From UBA1366 sp047602575 (GTDB lineage Bacteria > Bacillota > Clostridia > Oscillospirales > Ruminococcaceae), in NCBI GenBank assembly GCA_047602575.1, contig JASGGY010000003.1:992001-1056000 (forward strand): a stretch of 64,000 bases of DNA. Reading direction: 5' to 3'. Positions 16,201 to 25,514 of this stretch are shown in pieces. A program made the position numbers and the translations under genes. The notes under the pieces are model-generated. The model was not told the origin of the DNA and ran no database searches. It worked only from the letters and a program-made list of their open reading frames with translations. Position 1 is the first letter of the stretch. The number at the start of each line of letters is the position of its first letter.

Positions 16201-16370
16201 ACGTTAGCGCCGTATATTCGAACCAAAAATTTTCTTATCCACTGTAAATTCTTCTCCTTACACAATTATTTTAATCCGGTCAACTATGCAATTGAAGAAT
16301 GTACAAGTTCAGAACACGTACTATAAGGGGGATTTTGTTAAAAAACCGATAATTTTCGACTAATTAACAA

Positions 16371-16402
16371 AAAAGCCTCCCAATAGTATCGGAAGGCTTC
16401 CC
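16371..16402 (-). terminator. Terminator after the ParR-like gene
   Basis: Minus-strand stem AAGCCTTCC / GGGAGGCTT followed by a T-run (A-run near 16366-16371). It directly follows the stop codon at 16409. The remaining bases 16201-16370 hold no gene. Confidence 0.7.
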
Positions 16403-16408
16403 CGGGAA

Positions 16409-16774
16409 TCATTCAAACAGTGCGAGATTACAGAGCATTCTGGAAACATCATCGTCCATAGAAACAGCATCTGCCACTCCTTCAGAAGTGACTGCTGTTC
16501 TGTCAATCTGAAGTGCTGCAATCTTTTCTTCTACAATTGTCCGGATCATCTGCTCTATTTTTTCCTGATGTAAGCTTCCGGAAGCCACGCTGATTTGAAT
16601 TTTACAATCAGGATTCTGCAGTTCCGGATGTCTGTCCAAATATTCAGTTAAGGCAGAAACAACAACGGCACTCTTTTTGTTGGCCAATCTTTCAAGCAAT
16701 TCTCCGGCTTGAACCTGTGCATCCGAGTCGGAAGAAAACTGCAGTGAAAACCGGTATTTTCCGTCTTTCTTCAA
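16409..16774 (-). CDS. ParR-like DNA-segregation adaptor
   Basis: 121 residues, downstream of the actin-like gene with an 18-base gap, the usual parM-parR order. The N-terminal RFSLQFSSDSDAQVQAGELL and following helix could form the ribbon-helix-helix DNA-binding part; the C-terminus is acidic and would contact filaments. No sequence family is firmly recognised, and the call rests mainly on position and size. Iterons of a parC site were not found nearby. Confidence 0.6.
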   Translation of the reverse strand: MKKDGKYRFSLQFSSDSDAQVQAGELLERLANKKSAVVVSALTEYLDRHPELQNPDCKIQISVASGSLHQEKIEQMIRTIVEEKIAALQIDRTAVTSEGVADAVSMDDDVSRMLCNLALFE

Positions 16775-16792
16775 TCTGCATCCCTCCGTCCA

Positions 16793-17713
16793 TTACCTTA
16801 TAGAACGTAGTGCAAGCTGCTTTTTTGCGAGCAATTCGTATCCGATGGCATTGGCTTTGGAATCCTCTGCAAAGCTTGCCTTAGCGACCAGCGGCGAGGC
16901 TTCCAGAAAAGGCCGGAACAGTGCGCTTCCGCCGCCGATGAAAGTAACCGGATTCGAGCGGAGATCCACCTGCAGTTCACGCAGCTTGTCCAGTATATCC
17001 TTGGCATGGAGTCTAGTCTCCTCGCGAATCGTAGCATGCACATCGTCAGGCAGTATGGTTTCTTTGCCCTGCAGTACGGCGCTGATATGCTCATCCTCAA
17101 TGCGCATATCATGAAGCGCGCCGACCTTGCGTACAATTTCATTATTCATTGTAATGACACCGCTTTCCAGACTGCGGCAGAACTGCAGATCCGGTTTTCC
17201 GTTGCACAGCAGCAGCACATCCGTGGTATAACCTCCGATGTCCACTATAAACATCCGAAGCATTTGTACAACCTGACTGCTCTGCGGTATGATTGCGGCA
17301 TAAGCCTGCGGAAACACGAACACCTGATTGATGATGATACTGTAAGGACGATCCCTGTATACAAACTTGACCGGTTCCGGGCGCTTAAAATATTTTGCAA
17401 ACTTGTTTTTGAGTATCCCGTAATGTTCCGGGGGCAGACCCACCGCAAGGTCCACCTGTTCGATTGGTGAACAGTGATCCATCCGTTCCAGCTCCTTTGC
17501 AATGGCAAAGAGCGTCAGAATGAAATAACGGTCGTCCTGGGTTTTGTCCCGCATGTAGGACAGCCTCCGCCCCGAAAGCGTCCAGTATCGGTTGTCATAT
17601 TCCAGGATATCTTCTGACATGGGCGGTTTGACAGTGTGCTCCGACAGTCCGGAAACAAAAATGAAGTTTGGGGTTTTAATGGCATAATTTCCATGGTCAA
17701 CTGCAATCAGCAT
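16793..17713 (-). CDS. ParM/Alp-type actin-like ATPase
   Basis: 306 residues from ATG 17713, preceded by AAGGAGG; a longer frame exists only because the IS sequence upstream is open. The actin-fold motifs are phosphate-1 AVDHGNYAIKT (about 4-14), phosphate-2 IVDIGGYTTDVLL (about 158-170) and the adenosine motif FIGGGSALFRPFL (about 264-276). It would form filaments that push plasmid or element copies apart through the ParR-like partner. A complete IS3 element begins only about 16-26 bases upstream of the start, so its original promoter and centromere have been displaced. Confidence 0.88.
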   Translation of the reverse strand: MLIAVDHGNYAIKTPNFIFVSGLSEHTVKPPMSEDILEYDNRYWTLSGRRLSYMRDKTQDDRYFILTLFAIAKELERMDHCSPIEQVDLAVGLPPEHYGILKNKFAKYFKRPEPVKFVYRDRPYSIIINQVFVFPQAYAAIIPQSSQVVQMLRMFIVDIGGYTTDVLLLCNGKPDLQFCRSLESGVITMNNEIVRKVGALHDMRIEDEHISAVLQGKETILPDDVHATIREETRLHAKDILDKLRELQVDLRSNPVTFIGGGSALFRPFLEASPLVAKASFAEDSKANAIGYELLAKKQLALRSIR

Positions 17714-17812
17714 AAATAATAGCCTCCTTGATTTGAACTGCTCCCCAAACGTTAGACAAAGTGGTATAATAGAAATATACCACGAATGAACTAACGAAAG
17801 GGGAGCATTATC

Positions 17813-18193
17813 ATGGCCAAAGGGAAAGCGAACAAAAGATACACAGGAGAATTCAAACAAACAGTAGTAGAGGACATGATAAACAACAAGTTATCATATC
17901 ACGAAATTATGAGAAAATACTTTCCTGAGCAAAAAGCAAGTGGTTTTCGCTTCGTAAAACAGTGGGAGCGAATCTATCTCGAAGAAGGAGCAGAAGGTTT
18001 GTACATCGAACGCCGAGGACGAGCGAGTCACGCCGAAGGAGTAAATAAAGGGCGACCGCCAAAGCTTGAAAAGAAGGTAGAAGAAGACCTGTTGGCAGAG
18101 GTTCAGCGCCTCAGAATTAAGAATGAATACTTAAAAAAATTGAATGCTTTAGTCCGGTCGCAACAGCAACAGCAAAACAAAAAACGTTGGTAA
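17813..18193 (+). CDS. IS3-family transposase OrfA
   Basis: 126 residues, helix-turn-helix of the Tnp_1/IS150 type (RYTGEFKQTVVEDMINNKLS, then SGFRFVKQWERIYLEEGAEG) followed by a Leu-zipper-like helix (VEEDLLAEVQRLRIKNEYLK). It ends in a Gln-rich AAAAC-rich stretch (CAACAGCAAAACAAAAAACG) where programmed -1 frameshifting to OrfB would occur; the frames overlap by 7 bases. Confidence 0.93.
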   Translation: MAKGKANKRYTGEFKQTVVEDMINNKLSYHEIMRKYFPEQKASGFRFVKQWERIYLEEGAEGLYIERRGRASHAEGVNKGRPPKLEKKVEEDLLAEVQRLRIKNEYLKKLNALVRSQQQQQNKKRW

Positions 18194-19020
18194 TCAACGA
18201 GCTAAAGCAAAAATACCCGATTACCACCATACTCAAGGTTGTAGATATTCCGCGTAGCACCTATTATTACTACAGCAAACAGCTCGATAAACCTGATAAG
18301 TATGCAGAAATAAAAGAGAAAATCCGAGAGATATACGAAGAAAACCATAAGCGTTATGGATACCGCAGGATAACGTCAGTATTAAGAAAAACTACGATTG
18401 TCAATCATAAAACCGTCCAGCGATTAATGCGTGAAATGGGAATATTTTGCCGGGTCAAAATGAGTAAATACAAGTCATACAGAGGTGAGGTTGGAAAGAC
18501 AGCGCCAAACCTTTTAGAACGTGATTTTAAGGCTGAAAAGCCTGACGAAAAATGGGCAACTGATGTGACAGAGTTCACTTTATTTGGGAGAAAGGTATAC
18601 CTTTCTCCAATCATTGATTTGTTTAATGGCGAGGTTGTATCTCATAATATCAGCTTTTCTCCGAACTTTGCCCAAACAGTAGATATGCTTGAAAAAGCAT
18701 TCGCAAAAATTCCGGATAATACAAATTTGATACTGCATTCTGATCAAGGCTGGCAGTATCAGATGAAAGGGTATCAAGAAATGTTGAAAGATAAAGGCAT
18801 TCGGCAGAGTATGTCCAGAAAGGGAAACTGTCTTGATAATGCTTGCGCTGAAAATTTCTTTGGATTGCTGAAATCGGAACTGTTATATCTTCAGGAATTT
18901 TGTTCTATGGAGCATTTTCTGCAGGAACTTGAAAATTACATTGAATGGTACAACAACAAACGCATCAAGCTTAAGCTTGATGGATTATCTCCTGTTCAAT
19001 ATCGACTAAAATCTGCATAG
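18187..19020 (+). CDS. IS3-family transposase OrfB (DDE integrase)
   Basis: 277 residues with an HTH_21-like N-terminus (YEENHKRYGYRRITSVLRK) and the rve integrase core. The catalytic triad is visible as D in KWATDVTEF (about 120), D in LILHSDQGWQYQ (about 181) and E in NACAENFFGLLKSE (about 216). The C-terminus YNNKRIKLKLDGLSPVQYR is typical. It is expressed as an OrfAB fusion by frameshifting. Confidence 0.95.
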   Translation: MVINELKQKYPITTILKVVDIPRSTYYYYSKQLDKPDKYAEIKEKIREIYEENHKRYGYRRITSVLRKTTIVNHKTVQRLMREMGIFCRVKMSKYKSYRGEVGKTAPNLLERDFKAEKPDEKWATDVTEFTLFGRKVYLSPIIDLFNGEVVSHNISFSPNFAQTVDMLEKAFAKIPDNTNLILHSDQGWQYQMKGYQEMLKDKGIRQSMSRKGNCLDNACAENFFGLLKSELLYLQEFCSMEHFLQELENYIEWYNNKRIKLKLDGLSPVQYRLKSA

Positions 19021-19172
19021 CAAAAGCGACCAAGCTTTCGCTTAGTCGCTTTGCATAACTTTTTCTGAAATCTTTGTCTAACTTTTTGGGGTCAGATCAA
19101 AGGAGGGCTGCTTTTTATGCGATTCATTCTATGCAGATTTTTTAAATCCTTCGCCTTATCTTCCTCGTCCGC

Positions 19173-20255
19173 CTAATCCTTCAGCAGCTTCGTGAGATTC
19201 GCCTTGCGGATTTTCAGCCCGATGTACCCCACCGAAACCGCCGTCACCACGACCACCGTCGCCACTGCCATCAGCAGGCTTACGTCAGTTATGGAATCAG
19301 CTTTTATGAACTTCCCCAGCGGCTTTGCGGCAAGCTTCACCCCCGCCGCCGTTACCCCAATCAGCACCAGCATTCGAATTGCGTACAGAAGCATAATGTC
19401 CGACTTTTTCGCGCCTATACAAATCAGCCGCGCGTAGGATTTTTCGTTTTTCTTGAACGTCAGATAGTTGTTCGTCAAGAAGCCCAGCACCGACAGAACC
19501 AGAATCACAAACCCTATCATCAGCATGCCCGACACCGTGTCGAATTCATCCGACATCCGCTCCTGCCACTTGAATGAGGTCGTTCCGGAAATTCCGTCAT
19601 GCGCTTCAATCTCCTCGCGCAGGTCGGAAAGTCGTGTTATACCGTCCTTCACACGAACGAAAGCGCAGTTTGCCGAGGATTTGTCCATCGCCGAAAGCTT
19701 TCCGTTCGGGTCGTATGCCGCAATGAAATGGTTCGTCGTCATCAGAGAGGTCATGTAGTAAAGATTGTCGTTTTTCAATGCGCCGCAAACATAAATCTGC
19801 ACGTCTTTTATGGTGTAGGTTTCACCGATTTTGTACTGCTCCGCAAGGCTTTTTGAAACCATCACCGGAACCGCTTCGCCGTAGTCCGCGGCGGTGTCCA
19901 CCATTTTTCCGCTGTAATCCAAAGCTAAGTCTGTGAACGTATTTTTGCTGTAATTCCCGAAATAAACCGTGCCGTTTCCGTCGTTTGCGTAGCTGTACCG
20001 CGCGGTGAAATATTCCGCAATCCGCTCGTCGTTTAAAATTCCGGAAAGCTCGCTGTCGTCCATTTTCGCAAAGGTAACCTGAAAAGAGTTCCCGTTGTAG
20101 TGCTTTGTGAAAAACACAGCACTCGAAAGATAGCTCCCCGCAAAGCTGAAGCACAGGCTGTAACAAACCATGGTGAACACCAGCTCAAGCAGAATCAGCA
20201 GCGTGGAAAACTTGTTGTGCTTGATTTCCAGCAGGCTTTTCCACAGCAGCTTCAT
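19173..20255 (-). CDS. MacB/FtsX-type ABC permease
   Basis: 360 residues: one N-terminal span (about 14-38), a large extracellular domain (about 40-230) and three C-terminal spans (about 237-262, 287-310, 322-345), ending in KIRKANLTKLLKD as FtsX proteins do. It overlaps the ATPase gene by four bases. Last gene of the 24.2-to-19.2-kb operon. Together with the two upstream permeases it would form a mechanotransmission-type exporter or an antimicrobial-peptide resistance system. Confidence 0.88.
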   Translation of the reverse strand: MKLLWKSLLEIKHNKFSTLLILLELVFTMVCYSLCFSFAGSYLSSAVFFTKHYNGNSFQVTFAKMDDSELSGILNDERIAEYFTARYSYANDGNGTVYFGNYSKNTFTDLALDYSGKMVDTAADYGEAVPVMVSKSLAEQYKIGETYTIKDVQIYVCGALKNDNLYYMTSLMTTNHFIAAYDPNGKLSAMDKSSANCAFVRVKDGITRLSDLREEIEAHDGISGTTSFKWQERMSDEFDTVSGMLMIGFVILVLSVLGFLTNNYLTFKKNEKSYARLICIGAKKSDIMLLYAIRMLVLIGVTAAGVKLAAKPLGKFIKADSITDVSLLMAVATVVVVTAVSVGYIGLKIRKANLTKLLKD

Positions 20256-20935
20256 TGTGTGTCCTCCGTTTCGCGGATGACGCCGTCACGTATGTAAACC
20301 GTTCTGCCGCACAGGTCGGCAATGCGCTTGTCGTGGGTAACGATGATAACGGTTGTTCCCTGCTCGTTCAAGGCTTTCAGAACGCCCATGATTTCGTCGG
20401 CGGTTTTGCGGTCAAGCGCCGCCGTCGGTTCGTCTGCAAGAATCAGTTCCGGTTTGTTGACAATCGCCCGCGCAATGGCAACGCGCTGTTTCTGTCCACC
20501 GGAAATCCGTCCGATTTTCTTTCGGCGCAGATTGAGAATTCCCACCGTTTCCAGCGCGGCTTTCGCCATAGGCTTCATGCGGAGGAAGCTCACCTTGCGC
20601 GAAAACGCAAGCGGATACATTACGTTTTCCAGCACGGTTTTGTCCTCAATTAAGCCGTAGTCCTGCAAGATGAAGCCGATTTTTTCGTTGCGCACGCGGT
20701 AGAGCATACGGGTTTTCATGCGGCTGATGTCCGTGCCGTCGAGGAGATACTCCCCGCCTGTCGGCGAATCAATGCAGCCGAGGATGTTGAGCAGGGTGGA
20801 TTTTCCCGAACCGGACACGCCCATCACGGCGAGCATTTCGCCGTTTTCGACGTTTAAATTAACGCCGTCGAGTGCCGTGACTGCCGCCTGAGATTTCGGA
20901 TTATAGGTTTTCACGAGGTTTTTTAACGTAATCAT
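20252..20935 (-). CDS. MacB/LolD-type ABC transporter ATP-binding protein
   Basis: 227 residues from ATG 20935, chosen at the conserved MITLKNLVKTYN start. Walker A GVSGSGKSTLLN (about 41), Q loop FILQDYGL, signature ISGGQKQRVAIARAI (about 145), Walker B LILADEPTAALD (about 165) and switch His IIVTHDKRIAD. Members of this group drive FtsX-type permeases, for example in bacteriocin export or bacitracin/lantibiotic resistance. Only seven bases separate it from the upstream permease. Confidence 0.95.
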   Translation of the reverse strand: MITLKNLVKTYNPKSQAAVTALDGVNLNVENGEMLAVMGVSGSGKSTLLNILGCIDSPTGGEYLLDGTDISRMKTRMLYRVRNEKIGFILQDYGLIEDKTVLENVMYPLAFSRKVSFLRMKPMAKAALETVGILNLRRKKIGRISGGQKQRVAIARAIVNKPELILADEPTAALDRKTADEIMGVLKALNEQGTTVIIVTHDKRIADLCGRTVYIRDGVIRETEDTQ

Positions 20936-20942
20936 AACGAGC

Positions 20943-22304
20943 CTACTTTCTGACCGGAGATTTGATAACCGCCGAAACTGCCGCGGGAATTGCCGCAAAC
21001 ACCGCTGATACTGTGAACACCGCCGCCGCCAGTTTTACGCAATAGGGGCGGAATTCGTAATTGCTGTTGACCGCCGAAACAAGCTTCAGCACCTGCGGCG
21101 AGAGTGCCACGCCTATACCGAGCGCAATTAAAATGCACACAAGCGCAGCGGCAAAGTTGAGCAAAAAGATGTGAATCCGAGACGCGCCGTAAACGCGGAA
21201 CATGCGGAACGCGCACACGTTTTTTCCGCACAGGAATACAATCAGCATCAGGATGTTCAGCGCGCAGAATGCGGCGACAACAATGCTTTCCTTTTGAGCG
21301 ATGTCCTGATATTTGTTAACATTGTCATGGTAAGAAAGGTTATACCAATTAGTTAATTGATTCGTTTTAATTCCGAGGAAAGCCGCAAATGCAGTTTTCT
21401 GTTCTTCCGTAATCTTATTTTTAAACATACAGTTTATCAAGTCAACCGTTAATATAGCGGAATAACTGTGTGTGTCGTCATTCGTATGCCCATCATCGAT
21501 ATAAATTGTATCCTTATCAATTTCTTTTGGGATATATACATTATTTTTAGGCTTTTTATCGTATGCCGGATTGTAATGGTTATGTGAGGCTTCTTCGTCT
21601 GTCAGAGGATTTTTCATAGACTCGTTCAGATACCAATATGGTACAAGCATATATTCAGAATCTTTTTCGTTGTATACACTTGGTCTGTTCAAGCCAATAA
21701 CTTCAAATTCCTCGCCGTGCATGGTGATTTTGTCACCCACCGCCAACGCGTACCCCTCAGGCGCAACAACCACACGGCTGTGATTTTCCAGTTCCTCTGG
21801 TGTAATGTCCCGACCGGAAACTATTTCATATTGATAGCTTTCCAGTTGATAACGAAACCGCTCATAATACGCGCTCTCCGACGGCGCAAATACTGGCAGC
21901 GACCTTAGCTCACAGAAATCCGTTCCCTCAAGCTTTTCCCCATTTTTTGCGGTATACTTACAATATGCACCTATGCCCGCTCCCGGGTCAATGAACGGCG
22001 GAAGTCCGAGTGCAACCAATCTGTCCATAAATTCATCTGTCATTAGATAACCGGTATACAATTCGTAATGTGCAGGGTCTTCTGATGACACTGTATCTTG
22101 GTTGACACAAACTTGATTATAATAGACATTTTCGAATTCCAGACTAGCAAGGTTTTCCGTTGCGACCTTCTCTGCAACAAAAAACAAAGCCAGAAAAGAG
22201 AACACAAGAGTAACAACAACAGCTGCCGTATATGGCAATTGCGTTGTGAACCAGTCTTTTAAGATGGAGCGCAGGATGAATAGCTTTTTCACGATGTGCA
22301 TCAT
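20943..22304 (-). CDS. Large ABC permease, tandem copy B
   Basis: 453 residues: N-terminal span (about 20-45), an approximately 270-residue extracellular domain with MacB-like beta segments, and three C-terminal spans ending KSPVRK. It is a close paralogue of copy A at 22384-23721: the first 50 and last 130 residues are almost identical while the extracellular domain differs strongly (for example, loop lengths and charges). This suggests duplication and divergence of substrate contact regions. The start could be Met-1 (22304), Met-2, or a later codon aligning with MKKLFILRS. Confidence 0.85.
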   Translation of the reverse strand: MMHIVKKLFILRSILKDWFTTQLPYTAAVVVTLVFSFLALFFVAEKVATENLASLEFENVYYNQVCVNQDTVSSEDPAHYELYTGYLMTDEFMDRLVALGLPPFIDPGAGIGAYCKYTAKNGEKLEGTDFCELRSLPVFAPSESAYYERFRYQLESYQYEIVSGRDITPEELENHSRVVVAPEGYALAVGDKITMHGEEFEVIGLNRPSVYNEKDSEYMLVPYWYLNESMKNPLTDEEASHNHYNPAYDKKPKNNVYIPKEIDKDTIYIDDGHTNDDTHSYSAILTVDLINCMFKNKITEEQKTAFAAFLGIKTNQLTNWYNLSYHDNVNKYQDIAQKESIVVAAFCALNILMLIVFLCGKNVCAFRMFRVYGASRIHIFLLNFAAALVCILIALGIGVALSPQVLKLVSAVNSNYEFRPYCVKLAAAVFTVSAVFAAIPAAVSAVIKSPVRK

Positions 22305-22383
22305 GCCTTTCCTGATATGGTCATATCTGAGCGTATGCTGCCTAAGGCTTACTTGTCACGAGGTATTCATCATCATAACGAGC

Positions 22384-23721
22384 CTACTTTCTGACCGGAG
22401 ATTTGACTACCGCCGAGACCGCTGCGGGGATTGCCGCAAGCACCGCCGATGCCGTAAATACCGCTGCCGCGAGTTTTACGCAATAGGGGCGGAATTCGTA
22501 ATTGCTGTTTACTGCCGCAACAATCCTGAGTACCTGCGGCGAGAGCGCCGTTCCGATACCGAGCGCAATTAAAATGCACACCAGCGCAGCGGCAAAGTTG
22601 AGCAAAAAAATGTGAATCCGCGACGCGCCGTAAACGCGGAACATTCGAAATGCGCGCACGTTTTTTCCGCATAGGAACACAATCAACATGAGTATGTTCA
22701 TAACGCAGAATGCGGCGACGAGGACGCTTTCTTTTAAAGCTTTATGCTGATATTCCTGAACATTATATTTATAATCTTGCTCATAAGACGTTGTCAGCCG
22801 GCTTATATCCACGCCGATTAAAGCCGCCAGCTTCTGACGTTGGCTCTGCGTGATTTTCCCGTCAAACATAAAGCGGTCAGAATCCATGACCAGATATGCA
22901 TCATAATTATATTCCTGTCCATTGAACATCTCTCCGTATGATATATAAACAGTATCTTTCGGCAACTCTGTGGGTACATAAACATTGTTTTTCGGTTTAT
23001 CATCATACGCCGGATTATAATGACAATTCGTGTTATCTGTTAGATCATAAGGATGCTGCATTGCATCATTGAAATACCAATATGGTACCGCCATCATTTC
23101 ATCATCACTGATATTATATGGACTGGGTTTATTCAAACCGACGACTTCAAATTCCATTCCGCTCATTGTGATTTTATCGCCCACTGCCAGTGCATAGCCC
23201 TCCGGTGCAACAACCACACGGTTTTTTGATTCCAGTTCCTCGGCGGTAATATCCCGTCCCTGTATAATATCATACTGGTATTTCAACGCATTTTTTATCG
23301 GCTCGTAATAAGCCTGCTCAGACGGTGCAAACAACGGAAATGCTTTGAGCTGACAAAAATCCGTACCGGCAAGCTTTTCGCTGTTTTTTTCAGTGTACTT
23401 ACAATATCCCCATATAGTTTGAAAATCAGTCAGCGGAGGCAAGTCAATTTGCAAGTATTTTTCATAAAACGCATCATCCAGCATAAATGATGGATCAAAC
23501 GCAGGAAGCTCCTCGCCATCCATGCCTAAATTCACAATAATCTCATTATACCAAACATTTTCCCATTCCAAGGATGATAAGTTTTCAGTCGCAACCTTTT
23601 CCGCAACGAAAAACAAAGCCAGAAAAGAGAACACAAGGGTAACAACAACAGCCGCCGTATACGGCAGCTGTGTTGTAAACCAGTCTTTCAGGATGGATCG
23701 GAGAATGAATAACTTTTTCAC
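22384..23721 (-). CDS. Large ABC permease, tandem copy A
   Basis: 445 residues beginning MKKLFILRSILKDWF, same topology as copy B. The 3' end, including the downstream bases GTAGGCTCGTTATG, is repeated after copy B, where the ATG is the ATPase start. So the duplication unit included the first bases of the ATPase gene, and the ATG left behind copy A opens a dead six-codon frame. It lies 34 bases downstream of the secreted-protein gene. Confidence 0.86.
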   Translation of the reverse strand: MKKLFILRSILKDWFTTQLPYTAAVVVTLVFSFLALFFVAEKVATENLSSLEWENVWYNEIIVNLGMDGEELPAFDPSFMLDDAFYEKYLQIDLPPLTDFQTIWGYCKYTEKNSEKLAGTDFCQLKAFPLFAPSEQAYYEPIKNALKYQYDIIQGRDITAEELESKNRVVVAPEGYALAVGDKITMSGMEFEVVGLNKPSPYNISDDEMMAVPYWYFNDAMQHPYDLTDNTNCHYNPAYDDKPKNNVYVPTELPKDTVYISYGEMFNGQEYNYDAYLVMDSDRFMFDGKITQSQRQKLAALIGVDISRLTTSYEQDYKYNVQEYQHKALKESVLVAAFCVMNILMLIVFLCGKNVRAFRMFRVYGASRIHIFLLNFAAALVCILIALGIGTALSPQVLRIVAAVNSNYEFRPYCVKLAAAVFTASAVLAAIPAAVSAVVKSPVRK

Positions 23722-23755
23722 GAAAATCTCATACCTTTCAAGACGTTAGTTTGTA

Positions 23756-24244
23756 TTAATCGATATCAATATCAAGACTATAGCAAGGGTTTAAACTAAA
23801 TTTCTTTGATGTTCCGTTGGATGTCACCTTATATGCAACACGATATGTATTGCCATTAATCATTCCTATATCATCTTTTGAATCACTTCCACGTACATAT
23901 TGGTATGCAGATGCTGTTGAATTTTTAACAGTTACAGATGCCGTTAATTTTCTTACAGTTACCCAGCCAGTAGTAGTTTGTACTTGCAATGTTCCGGTCA
24001 TTGTTATTGTAAAATTTCCTGAATTCGGAGGAACATTAACACTAAACCAGAATTTACCTGTACAATCCTGACTTTTTTGCCCGTAATTCACTGCATCTGA
24101 ATAAACTGTCGATGTGGTTGTGTTGTATACTGTACTGGATGGATTAAAGTCATAAGTAAACGCAAAAGCAGAAATACCTGCAAAAGTCATAACTGAAACA
24201 ACAAGCGCTAAAAATGCACTTGATACTCTTCTAAAAATTTTCAT
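23756..24244 (-). CDS. Small secreted protein, possible transporter substrate
   Basis: 162 residues. Signal peptide 1-28 ends G-I-S-A-F-A; the mature part is 134 residues, Thr/Ser/Asn-rich and beta-rich, with only two Cys (DCTGKFW and NPCYS). No family is recognised. It is the first gene of an operon with two FtsX-type permeases and a MacB-type ATPase, an arrangement known from lactococcin 972-like bacteriocin clusters, so it may be the exported or sensed peptide. That link is inference; no sequence match to lactococcin 972 was seen. Confidence 0.75.
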   Translation of the reverse strand: MKIFRRVSSAFLALVVSVMTFAGISAFAFTYDFNPSSTVYNTTTSTVYSDAVNYGQKSQDCTGKFWFSVNVPPNSGNFTITMTGTLQVQTTTGWVTVRKLTASVTVKNSTASAYQYVRGSDSKDDIGMINGNTYRVAYKVTSNGTSKKFSLNPCYSLDIDID

Positions 24245-24721
24245 ATTAAATTCCCTTTCATAATAAAGATTATTATTTCTTGAATAGAATCAACAATATC
24301 CTCATTTATCATGATAATAAAAGAATACAGATACACATAGTTTACCATATGCTTTTATTATAATCTATAAAACTGAACATATTGTTACGCATTTTGCTAC
24401 ACATATTTAACAAACAAGACGATTATTAACTTTAAATCTTTTTTTCTATTTTTTAATATGCTTTCTTGTTTAGTGCATTGGAATCACCTTACCTTTCTGA
24501 ACTATAAGCTGTTATCACTTCCATTGTAAAGATAAAACCATTGGAGTAATTCCATAAATTTCTTAATCATATTAATGGCCTAATGATTCGTCAAAATGGT
24601 TTTCGTTAATTAATAACTTTATACAAAGCATCAAATGGACAAAAACTATTCAAGAAAATAATTATTCTACTTTTTATATAGATTTTTGATTTATATAACC
24701 ATATTTTTAGAACATCTGCAC
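24245..24721. other. Gene-free AT-rich stretch upstream of the ABC operon
   Basis: 477 bases with no frame having a ribosome site. It must contain the promoter of the secreted-protein operon; a clear consensus was not found. A weak site AAAGGGA lies just before ATG 24244. No repeats or RNA structure were recognised. Confidence 0.4.
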
Positions 24722-25507
24722 TTATTTATATTGATTGCTCTTCAAAACTCCACACACTACAAACCGTGCATTGTTAAATTCATAGCTGCAGGTTGACAGG
24801 GTTATGATATGAGCTTCATCCTCAGGTGTGACCGAACTGTGAAATACGGACTGTTCTTTCGCATTTTCAGCCCATTGCATAAATTCACTGTGACTGCCGA
24901 AGGATACCCGCCATGCGTCAGACTCAACATTTGTAACGTATCCTGAAAACAATTCTATGGTGTAGTTTCCGTTTGGAGTAAGCAGCAGAATTTCCGGGTG
25001 CTTATCATAATATTCTTGATTCTTGTATTTCATCAGAAACGAGAACATGGTTCCGTTTTTCATATGGTGACCGTAAATCACGCTGTTTGAATCTGAGAAA
25101 TCCGCTGAATTCCTGCTGTCCAGAAAGATGCAGCCGGAACTGTTGTATGTCCGGTCAAACAGATGTTTTAGGTAATACTGGTTATCCTCTCCTTGTACAA
25201 CTGGGTAGCTGATGTCCGTATCTTCACAACAGATCCAGCCTACAATATCAGAATTGATTTTTTGAAGTGCTTCAAAATCCACTTTGGGCCATGTCCGTTT
25301 CCCAGACGGAGATGCTTCAGCAGAATAATGAGGTCCCTTGGGCTCCGAAGGCGCCGGATCCGGGCTTTTTATGTACTTTCTCAAGTCAGTATAACAGGAT
25401 GAGGCATGATCGTATTCGTTCAGCTTCTGATATATATGGAGGACGCCTAAAATAATGCCGGCTGCAAATGTGCAGATGAGTATAGCAAACAGGATTTTCT
25501 TTTTCAT
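24722..25507 (-). CDS. Class B sortase
   Basis: 261 residues: N-terminal membrane anchor (about 5-25) and sortase fold. The catalytic His is in VIYGHHMKNG (about 147), Cys in ITLSTCSYE (about 239) and Arg in NNARFVVCG. The partner motif IGWICCEDTDISYPVVQGEDN is typical of SrtB-like enzymes of Clostridia. It starts 8 bases after the recombinase gene, on the same strand. A candidate substrate within the window is the VPKTG protein at 54148-58422; others may be encoded elsewhere. Confidence 0.92.
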   Translation of the reverse strand: MKKKILFAILICTFAAGIILGVLHIYQKLNEYDHASSCYTDLRKYIKSPDPAPSEPKGPHYSAEASPSGKRTWPKVDFEALQKINSDIVGWICCEDTDISYPVVQGEDNQYYLKHLFDRTYNSSGCIFLDSRNSADFSDSNSVIYGHHMKNGTMFSFLMKYKNQEYYDKHPEILLLTPNGNYTIELFSGYVTNVESDAWRVSFGSHSEFMQWAENAKEQSVFHSSVTPEDEAHIITLSTCSYEFNNARFVVCGVLKSNQYK

Positions 25508-25514
25508 AGTTACC

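Larger units (their letters stand above)
17739..19094 (+). mobile_element. Complete IS3-family insertion sequence
   Basis: About 1.36 kb with inverted ends: TGCTCCCCAAACGTTAGACAAAG on the left and, on the complement of the right end, TGACCCCAAAAAGTTAGACAAAG. The ends may extend about 5-10 bases further (TGATTTGAAC/TGATC). It holds two overlapping frames, OrfA and OrfB. Both frames are intact, so the element may be active. No clear target duplication was found. Confidence 0.9.

Noticed and set aside
19117..19176. A 19-residue frame with a ribosome site to the right of the IS element
   Set aside because: It lies at the IS edge, overlaps the stop of the permease gene and encodes no recognisable peptide; likely chance.
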